DNA of 64,000 nucleotides from NCBI RefSeq assembly GCF_900109945.1, contig NZ_FOBX01000004.1:62001-126000 (forward strand), read 5' to 3'. The notes beneath the pieces are model-generated. The model saw nothing but the letters and a program-made list of their open reading frames with translations. It made no database searches and was not told where the DNA came from. Both the position numbers and the translations under genes were made by a program. This document shows positions 1-8,568 of this stretch, one piece after another. Source of the stretch: Bradyrhizobium sp. OK095 (lineage in GTDB: Bacteria > Pseudomonadota > Alphaproteobacteria > Rhizobiales > Xanthobacteraceae). Numbering within the stretch: position 1 is the stretch's first letter; each line of letters starts with the position of its first letter.

Positions 1-87
1 TGGCATTCAGCTCGCCTCGGTTTGCGGGTGCTGAGCCGTTCCTTCGTGGACGATGCCCCGAAACACCAATCCCTAGAGGATATTGAA

Positions 88-270
88 ATGGCCGTTCCGA
101 GAAGAAAAACCTCGCCGTCGCGTCGTGGCATGCGCCGCTCGGCAGACGCCATCAAGAAGCCGACCTATGTGGAAGACAAGGACTCCGGCGAGCTCCGTCG
201 TCCGCACCATCTCGACCTCAAGACCGGCATGTACAAGGGCCGTCAGGTCCTGAAGAAGAAAGAGTCCTGA
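88..270 (+). CDS. rpmF: 50S ribosomal protein L32
   Basis: Small zinc-ribbon-family protein of the large ribosomal subunit, 60 residues, the usual length for L32. It begins [18 protein letters not shown], the characteristic N-terminus, and the C-terminal half ([16 protein letters not shown]) also fits. The start is the ATG at 88, which has an AGAGGA ribosome-binding site about 7 bases upstream; the frame is open further 5' but that part does not look like L32. The four zinc-binding cysteines of some L32 proteins are absent, so this is the Cys-minus type common in alphaproteobacteria. No gene is visible in the first 87 bases. Confidence 0.97.
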   Translation: MAVPRRKTSPSRRGMRRSADAIKKPTYVEDKDSGELRRPHHLDLKTGMYKGRQVLKKKES

Positions 271-414
271 GTTTTAGGACCTTTCTCCGGGCAGGATGAT
301 TTCGCCTGCCTGATTTCGGCCACCCTATGAGATATGACAGTGACGGCGGCGGAGCCAATGCTTCGCCGCCGCATTGTCCTGTCCGGATATCTTGATCGAG
401 AAGGCATTTCGCCG

Positions 415-1053
415 ATGGTCGGTTTCCCGCTGCTTTTGATTCCGCTCGCGGTCTACAACATCATCGCCTTCCTGATGCCGAGCGTGTCCTTTACGGACGT
501 GCTGTTCAAGGTGCCGATGATCACGGGCGAGGCCTGGCCGGTCACGCTCGCCGACTTGATGCTCGCCCTCGGGATCGTGCTGCTGCTGCTCGAAGTCGTC
601 AAAGGCGCGCGGCCCGGCTCGAAATTCCTGATGGATCATCTGCTGTCGCTGATCATGTTCGGCGCGGCCGCGGCCGAATTCGTGATGTGGCCCAAATTCG
701 GCAACTCCACTTTTTTCCTGCTGGTGCTGCTCGCGATGGCCGATTTCCTCGGCGGTATCGCTCAGCGCACGCGCCGCCGCGTCACCTATGTCGCCGAGAC
801 GACAGTGCCGGCGCCGCGCAAGTCCAAGCGCCAGGCCGAGGCGCCGGTGGAGGATGTCGCGTCCGAGCCCAGGTTCGAGCCGGTGACCGCGCCGCAAGCA
901 GCGCCGCCTGCGCCTTCCGCGCAGTCGGTCGCTGAATCCGTGCTGATGGATCATCCCGCGCCCAAGCCGGTGACGCCGCCCTCGCCGGAAATTCCCTCGC
1001 CGGACCTGCAGCCAGGCAACGGCACCCCGTCCTCGCCCGACGCGCCGCGCTGA
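415..1053 (+). CDS. Conserved membrane protein with proline-rich C-terminus
   Basis: Unrecognised function. The N-terminal ~120 residues form about four hydrophobic segments (starting VGFPLLLIPLAVYNIIAFLM; another is LADLMLALGIVLLLLEVV), followed by a cytoplasmic-looking tail rich in Pro, Ala and Glu that ends in SPDAPR. The ATG at 415 is chosen because GAGAAGG lies about 10 bases upstream; an in-frame ATG at 334 would add 27 residues but has no obvious ribosome-binding site. It follows rpmF on the same strand with a 144-base gap. Coding is favoured over the opposite strand by the clean alternation of transmembrane segments and loops. Confidence 0.75.
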   Translation: MVGFPLLLIPLAVYNIIAFLMPSVSFTDVLFKVPMITGEAWPVTLADLMLALGIVLLLLEVVKGARPGSKFLMDHLLSLIMFGAAAAEFVMWPKFGNSTFFLLVLLAMADFLGGIAQRTRRRVTYVAETTVPAPRKSKRQAEAPVEDVASEPRFEPVTAPQAAPPAPSAQSVAESVLMDHPAPKPVTPPSPEIPSPDLQPGNGTPSSPDAPR

Positions 1054-1089
1054 TTTTTTGAGATTTGCCTAAGCCTCACCGCGCCGGTG

Positions 1090-1132
1090 GTGCGCTTCCT
1101 CGCCCCGTTCTTACGGGGAGAGGTAAGAGGCC
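1090..1132. repeat. Half-copy of the CTCTCCCC palindromic repeat (family A)
   Basis: CCCCGTTCTTACGGGG forms a short hairpin in the gap between the membrane protein and the next gene. The same CGTTCTTACGGGGAGAGG string recurs near 25,840 and 36,820, so this is a member of the intergenic repeat family found throughout the window. Confidence 0.6.
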
Positions 1133-1159
1133 GCGCGTCCTTCAACAAATTCGTTGTGT

Positions 1160-1429
1160 TCAAGCCACCTGCCGCGTGCGCGCGGTGACGCTTGGAAGCG
1201 GGCGCTTGTTGCCATAGGCCATCTGCGCATCTTCGGAGGACGCGCGGCGGAGCCGGCTCGTCTGGGGCAGGTGCTCGGCATTGGCGATGAGCTGGGTGAC
1301 GAAGCTCGAATCCGGGCGCGGCAGCGGCGTCTTGTTAACCCACTGCAACGTCGGAATCATCGGCACCAGGGCCGTGCCCGTGCCGTTCGCCGCCTCGTCT
1401 GATCGATCGGTACCCAACATCGCAATCAC
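1160..1429 (-). CDS. Small conserved protein of unknown function
   Basis: 89 residues, no function recognised. The central part, around RPDSSFVTQLIANAEHLPQT followed by RRASSEDAQMAY, resembles small rhizobial proteins I recall that share a PDS-F-THLIA core, an LRRA segment and a C-terminal ARTRQ; the C-terminus here is TARTRQVA. No signal peptide or membrane segment. It stands alone between the plus-strand membrane protein and the plus-strand EAL protein. The start could also be internal (MLGT or MIPT). The opposite strand is open too, but its translations are arginine-rich and featureless. Confidence 0.6.
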   Translation of the reverse strand: MIAMLGTDRSDEAANGTGTALVPMIPTLQWVNKTPLPRPDSSFVTQLIANAEHLPQTSRLRRASSEDAQMAYGNKRPLPSVTARTRQVA

Positions 1430-1599
1430 CGTTGATCCGGCGGACGCTGTCGCGTTTCGGGACGCGTGCGCCGGGTGCGTGTCAGTACTCGCAAGGCCTA
1501 TGCCGGACGGGCCGTTTGGTTCCGTCGCCCCTTCATAACGTGGTTTCCAAATTGTTTATGAACTTTGCCTAGGGTCGGAGGCGAATCTGGCCGTATTCT

Positions 1600-3336
1600 G
1601 TGCCGGCTCAGGACTCCCCGCTGTCCCGAAACGAGGCGATTTTGACCCCTGCATTGCCGCAAGCCTCCGACATCCTGGCTGCCCTCGGCCAGGCCGTGTT
1701 CGCCTGGGACATCGCCAGTGACGTCATCGTCTGGGGTGAGCAGCTCAGTGCCGTCTTCCCCGGCATCCCCGCCGAGCGGCTCGCGACCGGCGCCGAATTC
1801 GCCAAGCTGATCGAGCCCGTGCAAACGCTCCGAACTGCCGCGCTGGCGCAGACCTCCCCCGTGCACGGCGCCGACGGCACGCCCTATCGGGTCGAGTATG
1901 GCGTGCGCATGAGCGCTGCCGATCCCGTGGTCTGGATCGAGGAGACCGGCCGCTGGTTTGCCGGTCCCGACGGCCGCCCTACGCGTGCGATCGGGTCCGT
2001 TCGCATCAACAATGAGCGTCATGCCCGCGACGAAGAGCTGACGAAGCTGGCGCGGCTCGATCCCCTCACCGGCGAGCTCAACCGCTCGCATCTGATCGCG
2101 GCGCTGGCCGAGGCGATCGAGGAGACGGCCCGCTTCCGCTCGACCGCGGCCTTCATGCTGGTCGGGATCGATCACCTCGCCCGTGTCAACGACGCCTTCG
2201 GCTTCGATGTTGCCGATGCCGTGATTCTCGACATCGGCAAACGCATCCGTGCGCGCCTGCGCGGCGGCGACGTGCTCGGGCGCTTTTCCGGCAACAAGTT
2301 CGGCCTGATCCTGAAGAACTGCACCATCGACGACATGAACGTCGCGGCCGAGCGTTTCCTTGCCGGCATCCGCGACGAGGTGGTGCCGACGAAATCAGGT
2401 CCGGTCTCGGTCACGGCCTCGATCGGCGCGGTCAGCCTGCCGCGCTACGCCCGCAACACCGACGAGGCGGTCAACCGCGCCCATGAGACGCTGGATGCCG
2501 CCAAGCGCCGCCGCGCCGGCTCATTTGCGACCTGGCGTCCGGACGCCACGCGCGATGCGCAGCGCCGCGTCAACATCCGCGTCACCGACGAGATCGTCAC
2601 CGCGCTGAACGAGCGCCGCATCAAGCTCGCCTATGAGCCGGTGGTTGCGGCCGCCTCGCGCGCGAGCGCATTCCATGAATGCCTGGTGCGGATGGACCAG
2701 GGTGACGGCCAGGTGCTGCTCGCGCCTGATATCGTGCCGGTTGCCGAACGGCTCGGCCTGATTCGCCTCGTCGATCATCGCGTGCTCGAGCTCGTGGTTG
2801 CCGAGCTCGCGGCCGCGCCCGACATAAGTCTCAGCCTCAACATCTCACCTGATACGACCATGGATCCGGATTGGTGGGCGGGCATCGAATCGCTGATGCA
2901 GGCCCATCCCGGCGTCGCCGAGCGGCTGATCGTCGAGATCACCGAGACGGTTGCGATCCAGGACATCGATGATGTCCGCGGCTTCGTCACGCGGCTGAAG
3001 AATTTCGGCAGCCGCATCGCCATCGACGATTTCGGCGCCGGCTACACCTCGTTCCGCAATCTGCGCAAGCTCGGCGTGGATATCGTGAAGATCGACGGCG
3101 CCTTCGTGCAGAACATCACCCGTTCCGCCGACGATCGCGCCTTCGTGCAGACCCTGATCGACCTCGCCCGCCGCCTCGACATCAAGACGGTCGCCGAATG
3201 GGTGCAGGACGAAGAGGCCGCCAACATGCTGCGCGACTGGGGTTGCGACTACATCCAGGGCCGCCTGATCGGCCTCGCCTCCGGGGAACGCCCGTGGGGT
3301 GCGTCGCCGGACAGTGCACTGCCTGCGGCGGGGTAA
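1600..3336 (+). CDS. PAS-GGDEF(degenerate)-EAL protein, probable c-di-GMP phosphodiesterase
   Basis: 578 residues. A PAS-like sensor spans about 22-138, a diguanylate-cyclase fold 145-305 and an EAL domain 330-575. The GGDEF signature is replaced by SGNKF (230-234), so cyclase activity is unlikely. The EAL domain keeps the expected metal and catalytic positions: ECL in place of EAL (360-362), the Asn in LNIS, EITET, DDFGAGYTSF (476 onward), VKID (Lys 497), the Glu in VAEW and the QGR near the end. It therefore probably hydrolyses c-di-GMP, with the dead GGDEF as a possible GTP-sensing module (family knowledge). No membrane segment, so cytoplasmic. The GTG start at 1600 is uncertain; TTG at 1642 is an alternative. 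Confidence 0.85.
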   Translation: MPAQDSPLSRNEAILTPALPQASDILAALGQAVFAWDIASDVIVWGEQLSAVFPGIPAERLATGAEFAKLIEPVQTLRTAALAQTSPVHGADGTPYRVEYGVRMSAADPVVWIEETGRWFAGPDGRPTRAIGSVRINNERHARDEELTKLARLDPLTGELNRSHLIAALAEAIEETARFRSTAAFMLVGIDHLARVNDAFGFDVADAVILDIGKRIRARLRGGDVLGRFSGNKFGLILKNCTIDDMNVAAERFLAGIRDEVVPTKSGPVSVTASIGAVSLPRYARNTDEAVNRAHETLDAAKRRRAGSFATWRPDATRDAQRRVNIRVTDEIVTALNERRIKLAYEPVVAAASRASAFHECLVRMDQGDGQVLLAPDIVPVAERLGLIRLVDHRVLELVVAELAAAPDISLSLNISPDTTMDPDWWAGIESLMQAHPGVAERLIVEITETVAIQDIDDVRGFVTRLKNFGSRIAIDDFGAGYTSFRNLRKLGVDIVKIDGAFVQNITRSADDRAFVQTLIDLARRLDIKTVAEWVQDEEAANMLRDWGCDYIQGRLIGLASGERPWGASPDSALPAAG

Positions 3337-3340
3337 GTTG

Positions 3341-3424
3341 CGTAGGGTGGATTAGCGTAGCGTAATCCACCACCTTCTCGCGTCTGGATGGAAATTGGTG
3401 GATTACGCCTTCGGCTAATCCACC
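3341..3424. repeat. Inverted repeat between convergent genes (GGTGGATTA family)
   Basis: The arms read GGTGGATTAGCGTAGCGTAATCCACC and GGTGGATTACGCCTTCGGCTAATCCACC as two hairpins around about 25 bases. It fills the gap between two convergent c-di-GMP genes and could serve as a bidirectional terminator. This GTGGATTACGC element is of a kind common between genes in bradyrhizobia. Confidence 0.75.
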
Positions 3425-3434
3425 CCGCGTGCCC

Positions 3435-6332
3435 TCACGCCACTTGCCGGACCATGGTGAGTCGTTCGATCGTGCGGCCGACCTCGTCCGCCGGGCAGGG
3501 CCTGCCGAAATAAAATCCCTGCACCGCGGTGCAGCCGCATGCGCGCACGAAGTCGAGCTGCTCGATCGTCTCGACACCCTCCGCCGTGGTCTCGACGCCG
3601 AGCACGGAGCCCAGGCTCGCAATGGTGCGGACGATCGCGACACTCTCCGGGCTTTCGCCGAGCGTGCCGACAAAGGAACGATCGATCTTGATGCGGTCGA
3701 ACGGAAATTTGCGCAGATAACTCAGCGAAGAATAGCCGACGCCGAAATCGTCGAGGCTGACGCGCACGCCGAGTCCGCGGAGCTGGTGCAGGATCTCGAT
3801 CGTTGCCTCGCTGTCGTCGAGCAGCGCGGTCTCGGTGACCTCGAGCTCGAGCCGCTGCGGCGGCAGGCCGGCCTCGGCAAGCGCGCTCGTGACCATCGTC
3901 ACCAGCCCGCGCGAGCGGAATTGTACCGGCGACAGGTTCACCGCGATCGTCATAGCAGGCCAGGAGGCGGCCGTGGCGCAGGCGGAGCGCAGCACCCACT
4001 CGCCGATCGGAACGATCAGCCCGTTCTCTTCGGCGAGCGGAATGAATTCCGCCGGCGAAACCAGGCCGCGCGTCGGATGTTTCCAGCGCAAAAGCGCCTC
4101 GAAACCGGTGAGCTCTGTGGTGTCGAGCCGCACCTGCGGCTGGAACACCAGGTGGAATTCGTTGGATTCCAGCGCGCCGCGCAGGTCGTGCTCGAGTGCG
4201 TGACGGCTGCGCGCCTGTTCCTCCATCTCGGGCTCGAACAGCTGATAGGCGCCGCGTCCTTTGGCCTTGGCCTGGTACAGCGCGAGGTCGGCGCATTTCA
4301 TCAGCTCGTCGGCATCGAGCCCGTGATCCGGCGCGATCGCGATGCCGACGGAGACGCCGACATGGATCGACTGGCTTTCCAGCGGCGGCGGGTGGCCGAT
4401 GATCTCGACCAGGCGGCGGGCGAGCCGTTCGGCCGATTGCGGCTGCGGTCCGCGCTGGAGCACGGCGAACTCGTCGCCGCCGAGGCGCGCAACGGTGTCG
4501 TGCTCGCCGACACTCTCCTTCAGCCGCGCGGCGACCCAGCGCAACAGCCGGTCGCCGGCGGCGTGGCCGAGGCGGTCGTTGACGGTCTTGAAATTGTCGA
4601 GGTCGAAGCACAGCACGGCCATCGCGCCGCCGGCGATCGCGACCTGGTTCAGTCCCTCGCCCATCTTCTCGCGGAACAGCGTGCGGTTGGGCAAGTCGGT
4701 CAGGGCGTCGTGCCGCGCCATGTGCGCGACGCGGGCCTGCGCCTTGTGACGCTCGGTGACGTCCTCATAGGTGACGACCCAGCCGCCGAGCTCCATCCGC
4801 TTGTGGTTGAGCTTGATGATGCGGCCGTCGCTCAAATGGCGGTGCAGCGTGTGCTCGCCCTCGCGCAGCCGCTCGACATAGTCGGCGTAGATCTTCGCGC
4901 CCGTCGTGTTCGGATGGATGCCGAGATCGCAGCTGTGCTCCATGATCTCCCGCATCGAGACGCCGGGCTTCACGATCTCGGGCGAGAGCCCGTACATCTC
5001 GATATAGCGGCGGTTGCAGACGATCACGCGCAGGCTCGAATCGAGCATGCACAGGCCCTGGCTCATATTGTTCAGCGCCGCGTCGAAGCGGCGATATTGC
5101 TCGCTCAGCTCCTCGACTGCGTGCTCGCGCTCGGTGATGTCCTCGTAGGTGGCGACGAAGCCGCCCTCGGCCAGCGCGCAATAGCGCACCGAGATCACGG
5201 TGTCGTTCGTCATGCTCCGGCGCATCGCCGAGGAATCGCGGTTCGCGATCCGTGCACTGGCGGATTCCAGGATCTGCTGCGGGGTGTATTCCGAAGAGAA
5301 CGCGCCGTTCGTCATCGATCGTTCGATCAACTCGCCGAGATGCGTGCCGGGCCTGGTCTCTTCCGGCGACAGCCGGTAGATCTTGCGGTAGGTGTTGTTG
5401 CAGACGCGCAGGCGCATGTCGCTGTCGTAGAAGGCGAGCCCGTGCGCCATGTTCTCCAGCGCCGCGTCGAGCATGAAGTTCTGCTGCCTCAGCGTCTCCT
5501 CGTATTGCAGCCGTTCGGTGACGTCTTCATGCACGGTGACCCAGCCGCCGTCGGGCAGGAAGCGGGAGACCGCCTGCACCATCCGCCCGTCGTAGCGCAT
5601 CACCAGCAGGGTCTTTGCCTTCCTGCCGCGCACGTCCCCCAGGCGCGTGTCGTGGAATTCGTCGGCGGACATGCCCGGCAGGTTGCCGCGCGAGAGCCAG
5701 TGGTCGATGGTCGTTTCGTGGGCGACGCCCGGCTTCACGATGTCGGGGTCGAGGTCGTAGAGGGTCAGGAAGCGCTCGTTGCAGACGACGATGCGGCTGT
5801 CGGAATCATACATGATGAGGCCGTGCGACATGTTGGCGAGCGCATGCTGGCTGCGTTCGGTCTGAAGCTGCAGCTCAGCCTCGAGCCGGGCGAGCCGGCT
5901 GACATCATCGCAAATCGTCATCCAGCCGCCGTCGGGGAGCGGCTTCAGTTCGAGCGTTATGACAAGGCCGCTTGGCAGTGTCTGGCGGGTACGGAAGGGT
6001 TTGCCAGCCGCGATCAATGCGATTCGTGAAGCGTAGAGCGCGTCGACTTCCTCTGCCGGGATGTTGCCGAGCACAACGCTGTGGCCGAGCACATCACGAT
6101 AGCGCGTGCCGACCCGGACGATCTCGCCCGACATGTTGAACAGCGTGAGGTAACGCTGGTTGATCAGCACGATCCTGTTGTCGGCGTCGTAGACGCAAAC
6201 GCCCTGCTCCATGTGGTCGAGCGCAAGCTGGCCGAGCGCGACCAGGGCCTGCGGGCCCTGCTCACGGTGTGCACCAAGCTCGTTGTCGCAGGTCGACGTC
6301 ATGGGATCGGTGGGTCTCGGCGTGCAATACAC
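3435..6332 (-). CDS. Four-PAS GGDEF-EAL bifunctional c-di-GMP protein
   Basis: 965 residues. Four consecutive PAS_7-like repeats start near 40, 167, 293 and 421, each opening with the same N-M-S-x-G-L-x-x-Y/L-D pattern (for example ANMSHGLIMYDSDSRIVVCN). A GGDEF domain follows (intact RLGGDEFAVL, 616-625) and then an EAL domain (intact FEALLRWKHP from 744, DDFGVGYSSL, KIDRSF, QGFYFGRP near the end). Both domains look catalytically competent, so it may make or degrade c-di-GMP according to PAS input. No RxxD inhibitory site is seen before GGDEF. No transmembrane helix. The start is either GTG 6332 or ATG 6302; neither has a good ribosome-binding site. It converges on the EAL protein at 1600. 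Confidence 0.9.
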   Translation of the reverse strand: MYCTPRPTDPMTSTCDNELGAHREQGPQALVALGQLALDHMEQGVCVYDADNRIVLINQRYLTLFNMSGEIVRVGTRYRDVLGHSVVLGNIPAEEVDALYASRIALIAAGKPFRTRQTLPSGLVITLELKPLPDGGWMTICDDVSRLARLEAELQLQTERSQHALANMSHGLIMYDSDSRIVVCNERFLTLYDLDPDIVKPGVAHETTIDHWLSRGNLPGMSADEFHDTRLGDVRGRKAKTLLVMRYDGRMVQAVSRFLPDGGWVTVHEDVTERLQYEETLRQQNFMLDAALENMAHGLAFYDSDMRLRVCNNTYRKIYRLSPEETRPGTHLGELIERSMTNGAFSSEYTPQQILESASARIANRDSSAMRRSMTNDTVISVRYCALAEGGFVATYEDITEREHAVEELSEQYRRFDAALNNMSQGLCMLDSSLRVIVCNRRYIEMYGLSPEIVKPGVSMREIMEHSCDLGIHPNTTGAKIYADYVERLREGEHTLHRHLSDGRIIKLNHKRMELGGWVVTYEDVTERHKAQARVAHMARHDALTDLPNRTLFREKMGEGLNQVAIAGGAMAVLCFDLDNFKTVNDRLGHAAGDRLLRWVAARLKESVGEHDTVARLGGDEFAVLQRGPQPQSAERLARRLVEIIGHPPPLESQSIHVGVSVGIAIAPDHGLDADELMKCADLALYQAKAKGRGAYQLFEPEMEEQARSRHALEHDLRGALESNEFHLVFQPQVRLDTTELTGFEALLRWKHPTRGLVSPAEFIPLAEENGLIVPIGEWVLRSACATAASWPAMTIAVNLSPVQFRSRGLVTMVTSALAEAGLPPQRLELEVTETALLDDSEATIEILHQLRGLGVRVSLDDFGVGYSSLSYLRKFPFDRIKIDRSFVGTLGESPESVAIVRTIASLGSVLGVETTAEGVETIEQLDFVRACGCTAVQGFYFGRPCPADEVGRTIERLTMVRQVA

Positions 6333-6484
6333 TTAACGCAACGTAATCCGAGTGCCGAGGGTAACGAAGAGGCGGGAAAATTCCCTTAAGCGCAGTAGTT
6401 TACGGAGGGTGACTGGCGGTGGATAGATGCGTGTGTGCCGACATCTGAATGGTGAGGTCTTACCACCAGCCCGGACCTTATCAC

Positions 6485-6603
6485 CGTCATCCTGAGGTGC
6501 CGGAGCGAAGCGGAGGCCTCCAAGGGCGACGGCCCGGCTGCATTCCGCCCGTTCATCCTTCGAGGCTCACCGCGCTGCGCGCGGCGAGCACCTCAGGATG
6601 ACG
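6485..6603. repeat. Long inverted repeat, CATCCTGAGG family (B)
   Basis: Arms CGTCATCCTGAGGTGC (6485-6500) and GCACCTCAGGATGACG (6588-6603) are perfect inverted complements of 16 bases, with two inner hairpins between them. Related copies occur at 18,133 and 58,133. It accounts for most of the 294-base gap between the PAS protein and the acyltransferase; no gene is seen there. Confidence 0.85.
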
Positions 6604-6626
6604 GAGCTAGGGCAGGCTGCAGACCA

Positions 6627-7502
6627 CTACGGTCCGTACAGCACGAGCTCGGTGTCGGTGAGGTCGGCGAGCCGCGGCCGGTGCGGGCCCTTGAAATATT
6701 TGCGGCCGCGCCGCTCGGTATAAATGCCGACGAGGCCGGGAATCGGGCCGTTGGCGTCGACGATCACCGAGATCTTGCCGAGTCGCAGCAGCAGGCGGCC
6801 GATGCGGCCAGCGCAGGCGGCGTATTCGGCGGCGCTGCGGCAGTAGATCAATTGCATCGCCGGCGGTGCAATGAAACCGCGGCGGATGCGCACCGGCTGC
6901 AGGACGAACGGGAACGTGCCCTTCGGCGTGCGGCAGACCAGGCTGAGGCAATTGTAGCGTGCATGCCGCGTCAGCAGCTCGGTCTCGGTCTCGGAAAGCC
7001 CCTCAATCGTCTTGGCGTGGGGCGAGATGACCTCGATCTTGCTCCAGCGTGGCGCGCGCGACAGTGCTGGCACCGAGAAGAACAGGCCCCGGCAATAAGC
7101 GCGAAAGCCCTGCGTCTCGATGATCGGCCAGGTCCACACCGCCGGGCTGATGTTGAGATAGGTGACGTCCTTGTGCCGCTGCGCGATCTTGGTCAGCAGC
7201 GGCGCGTAGTTGCGGTAGGCGGGATCGACATACCAGCTCGACAAATTGCAGTGGATGGCGGTGGTTTCGCCGTCCTTCCGCGCCGTGTAGATCAGCAGCA
7301 GCACGCCGACCGGCGTGCCGTCATTGTCGAGCATGTAGCCGAAACGCGGATAGCCCTCCGGCACCGGCCGGAAAGCCTGCCGGCGCAGGCCCTGGATCCA
7401 ATAATTGCGCGAGCGGCCCACAAAGCCGCGCGTCAACAGGTCCGCGACCGCATCGACGTCGGCTTCGGTGATCTCGCGGCATCGGACCTTGGTGTGGATC
7501 AC
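6627..7502 (-). CDS. GNAT-like acyltransferase of the aminoacyl-carrier-protein locus
   Basis: 291 residues. The first ~150 look like a GNAT acyltransferase fold: REITEADVDAVADLL as the N-terminal beta-alpha, then GYMLDNDGTPVGVLLLIY and a WYVDPAYRNYAPLL motif equivalent to the acetyl-CoA loop region. The C-terminal half has no recognisable motif. It is the last gene of a minus-strand run: dehydrogenase, aminoacyl-carrier-protein ligase, this gene, with a 38-base gap from the ligase. The context suggests it transfers an acyl or aminoacyl group to or from the carrier protein; that is inference. Start ATG at 7502. Confidence 0.75.
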   Translation of the reverse strand: MIHTKVRCREITEADVDAVADLLTRGFVGRSRNYWIQGLRRQAFRPVPEGYPRFGYMLDNDGTPVGVLLLIYTARKDGETTAIHCNLSSWYVDPAYRNYAPLLTKIAQRHKDVTYLNISPAVWTWPIIETQGFRAYCRGLFFSVPALSRAPRWSKIEVISPHAKTIEGLSETETELLTRHARYNCLSLVCRTPKGTFPFVLQPVRIRRGFIAPPAMQLIYCRSAAEYAACAGRIGRLLLRLGKISVIVDANGPIPGLVGIYTERRGRKYFKGPHRPRLADLTDTELVLYGP

Positions 7503-7540
7503 GCTCGTCTTGCCCGTAGAAATGGTCGGCCTCTTATCTC

Positions 7541-8521
7541 TTAGCGCCAGCCTTCGCCGTGGGCGCCGGCCGCGACTTGCGGCTGTAGCCCCATGATCTC
7601 CCGCACCTTGGCGGGCCAGGCGGAAAGGTCGGTGCCGTGGGTTTGGAACATGGCGACCGCAAGCCGGTCCATGCCGAAAGCGACGCAGCCGGTGTGGGCC
7701 GCCTCACCATTGGTGTCCTGGATGCCCCAGGTGATGCCGAAATGCTCGCGGTGATAGTTGAAGCTCATGCAGGCGGTCGGCTGCTCTTCCGAGCGCAGCG
7801 GGATCAGCAGCTCGAATTTGAGCTGCTGCTGCTTCTGGCTCACCGCCTTCATCTGGCCGACGCGACCGAAGAAGGGATCGCTGGCATAGTCGACGCGGAA
7901 GGTGAGGCCGAGATCGGTCGCGATCGCCTGCGCGCGCACCATCCAGCGATCGCGGAAATCGGACACGTCGTCGGGACTGCCGATGCAGACATATTCGCGC
8001 ATCCGGAACGATTGCAGCCGGTCGAGATGCTTTGACGGCTCGCGGCGGAAGCAGTCGGCGGCGACGTCGAAGCGCAGGCCGCCCTTCGGCAACTGGCCGC
8101 GGCTCGCGGCGATCGGATAGACCGGATAACAGGCGGCGGGCGACAGCACGAGATCGGCTGGTGAGAGTGATGAAGTCCAGTCACCGCCGGCATCGAAGCG
8201 GCTCACCGCGGCGTTGATCTCGCGCTCGGTGCCGTGCAGGCCGCAGACGCAGCCGAGCAGGTTCGGGAAGCTCTTGAGGTAACCGGATTTCTCCAGCTGG
8301 GAGCGGCTCATCACCGGCGGGAAGCGCATCACCTCGGTACCGGCTTCGCGATGGCTCGTGATCAGCGCAGCGAGCTTTTCAACAACGCCCTCGTAGAGCG
8401 CGGTGCGGGCATAGACGCCATCCGCACCCATGCGATGGAACAGCTTGTCGGCGAGGTGATCGAGCGGATCGACGATCTGCGGGGCGGTCTCGGGCGAATC
8501 GGGGAGAACAGCAATGTTCAT
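7541..8521 (-). CDS. Amino acid:[carrier protein] ligase (glycine type), class II aaRS-like
   Basis: 326 residues. It resembles the catalytic core of the atypical archaeal seryl-tRNA synthetase without a tRNA-binding domain. Class II motif 2 is seen as FRREPSKHLDRLQSFRMREY (158-177) and motif 3 as GMDRLAVAMF (283-292). Putative zinc ligands Cys131, Glu176 and Cys279 coincide with the positions I recall for the biochemically studied Bradyrhizobium glycine:[carrier protein] ligase 1. These enzymes activate a small amino acid with ATP and load it on the phosphopantetheine arm of a neighbouring carrier protein (established for the family). The candidate carrier is encoded divergently at 10143. 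The natural product or modification made is unknown. Start ATG 8521, with AGGAC upstream. Confidence 0.93.
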   Translation of the reverse strand: MNIAVLPDSPETAPQIVDPLDHLADKLFHRMGADGVYARTALYEGVVEKLAALITSHREAGTEVMRFPPVMSRSQLEKSGYLKSFPNLLGCVCGLHGTEREINAAVSRFDAGGDWTSSLSPADLVLSPAACYPVYPIAASRGQLPKGGLRFDVAADCFRREPSKHLDRLQSFRMREYVCIGSPDDVSDFRDRWMVRAQAIATDLGLTFRVDYASDPFFGRVGQMKAVSQKQQQLKFELLIPLRSEEQPTACMSFNYHREHFGITWGIQDTNGEAAHTGCVAFGMDRLAVAMFQTHGTDLSAWPAKVREIMGLQPQVAAGAHGEGWR

Positions 8522-8568
8522 GTTCGAGGTCCTGCTATCTGAAATTATTATTGTTGATCGAAGGCTCG

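Noticed and set aside
3429..6029. 866-codon open frame on the plus strand
   Set aside because: Antisense to the four-PAS GGDEF-EAL gene; its translation is Arg/His/Val-rich with no domain, typical of high-GC shadow frames.
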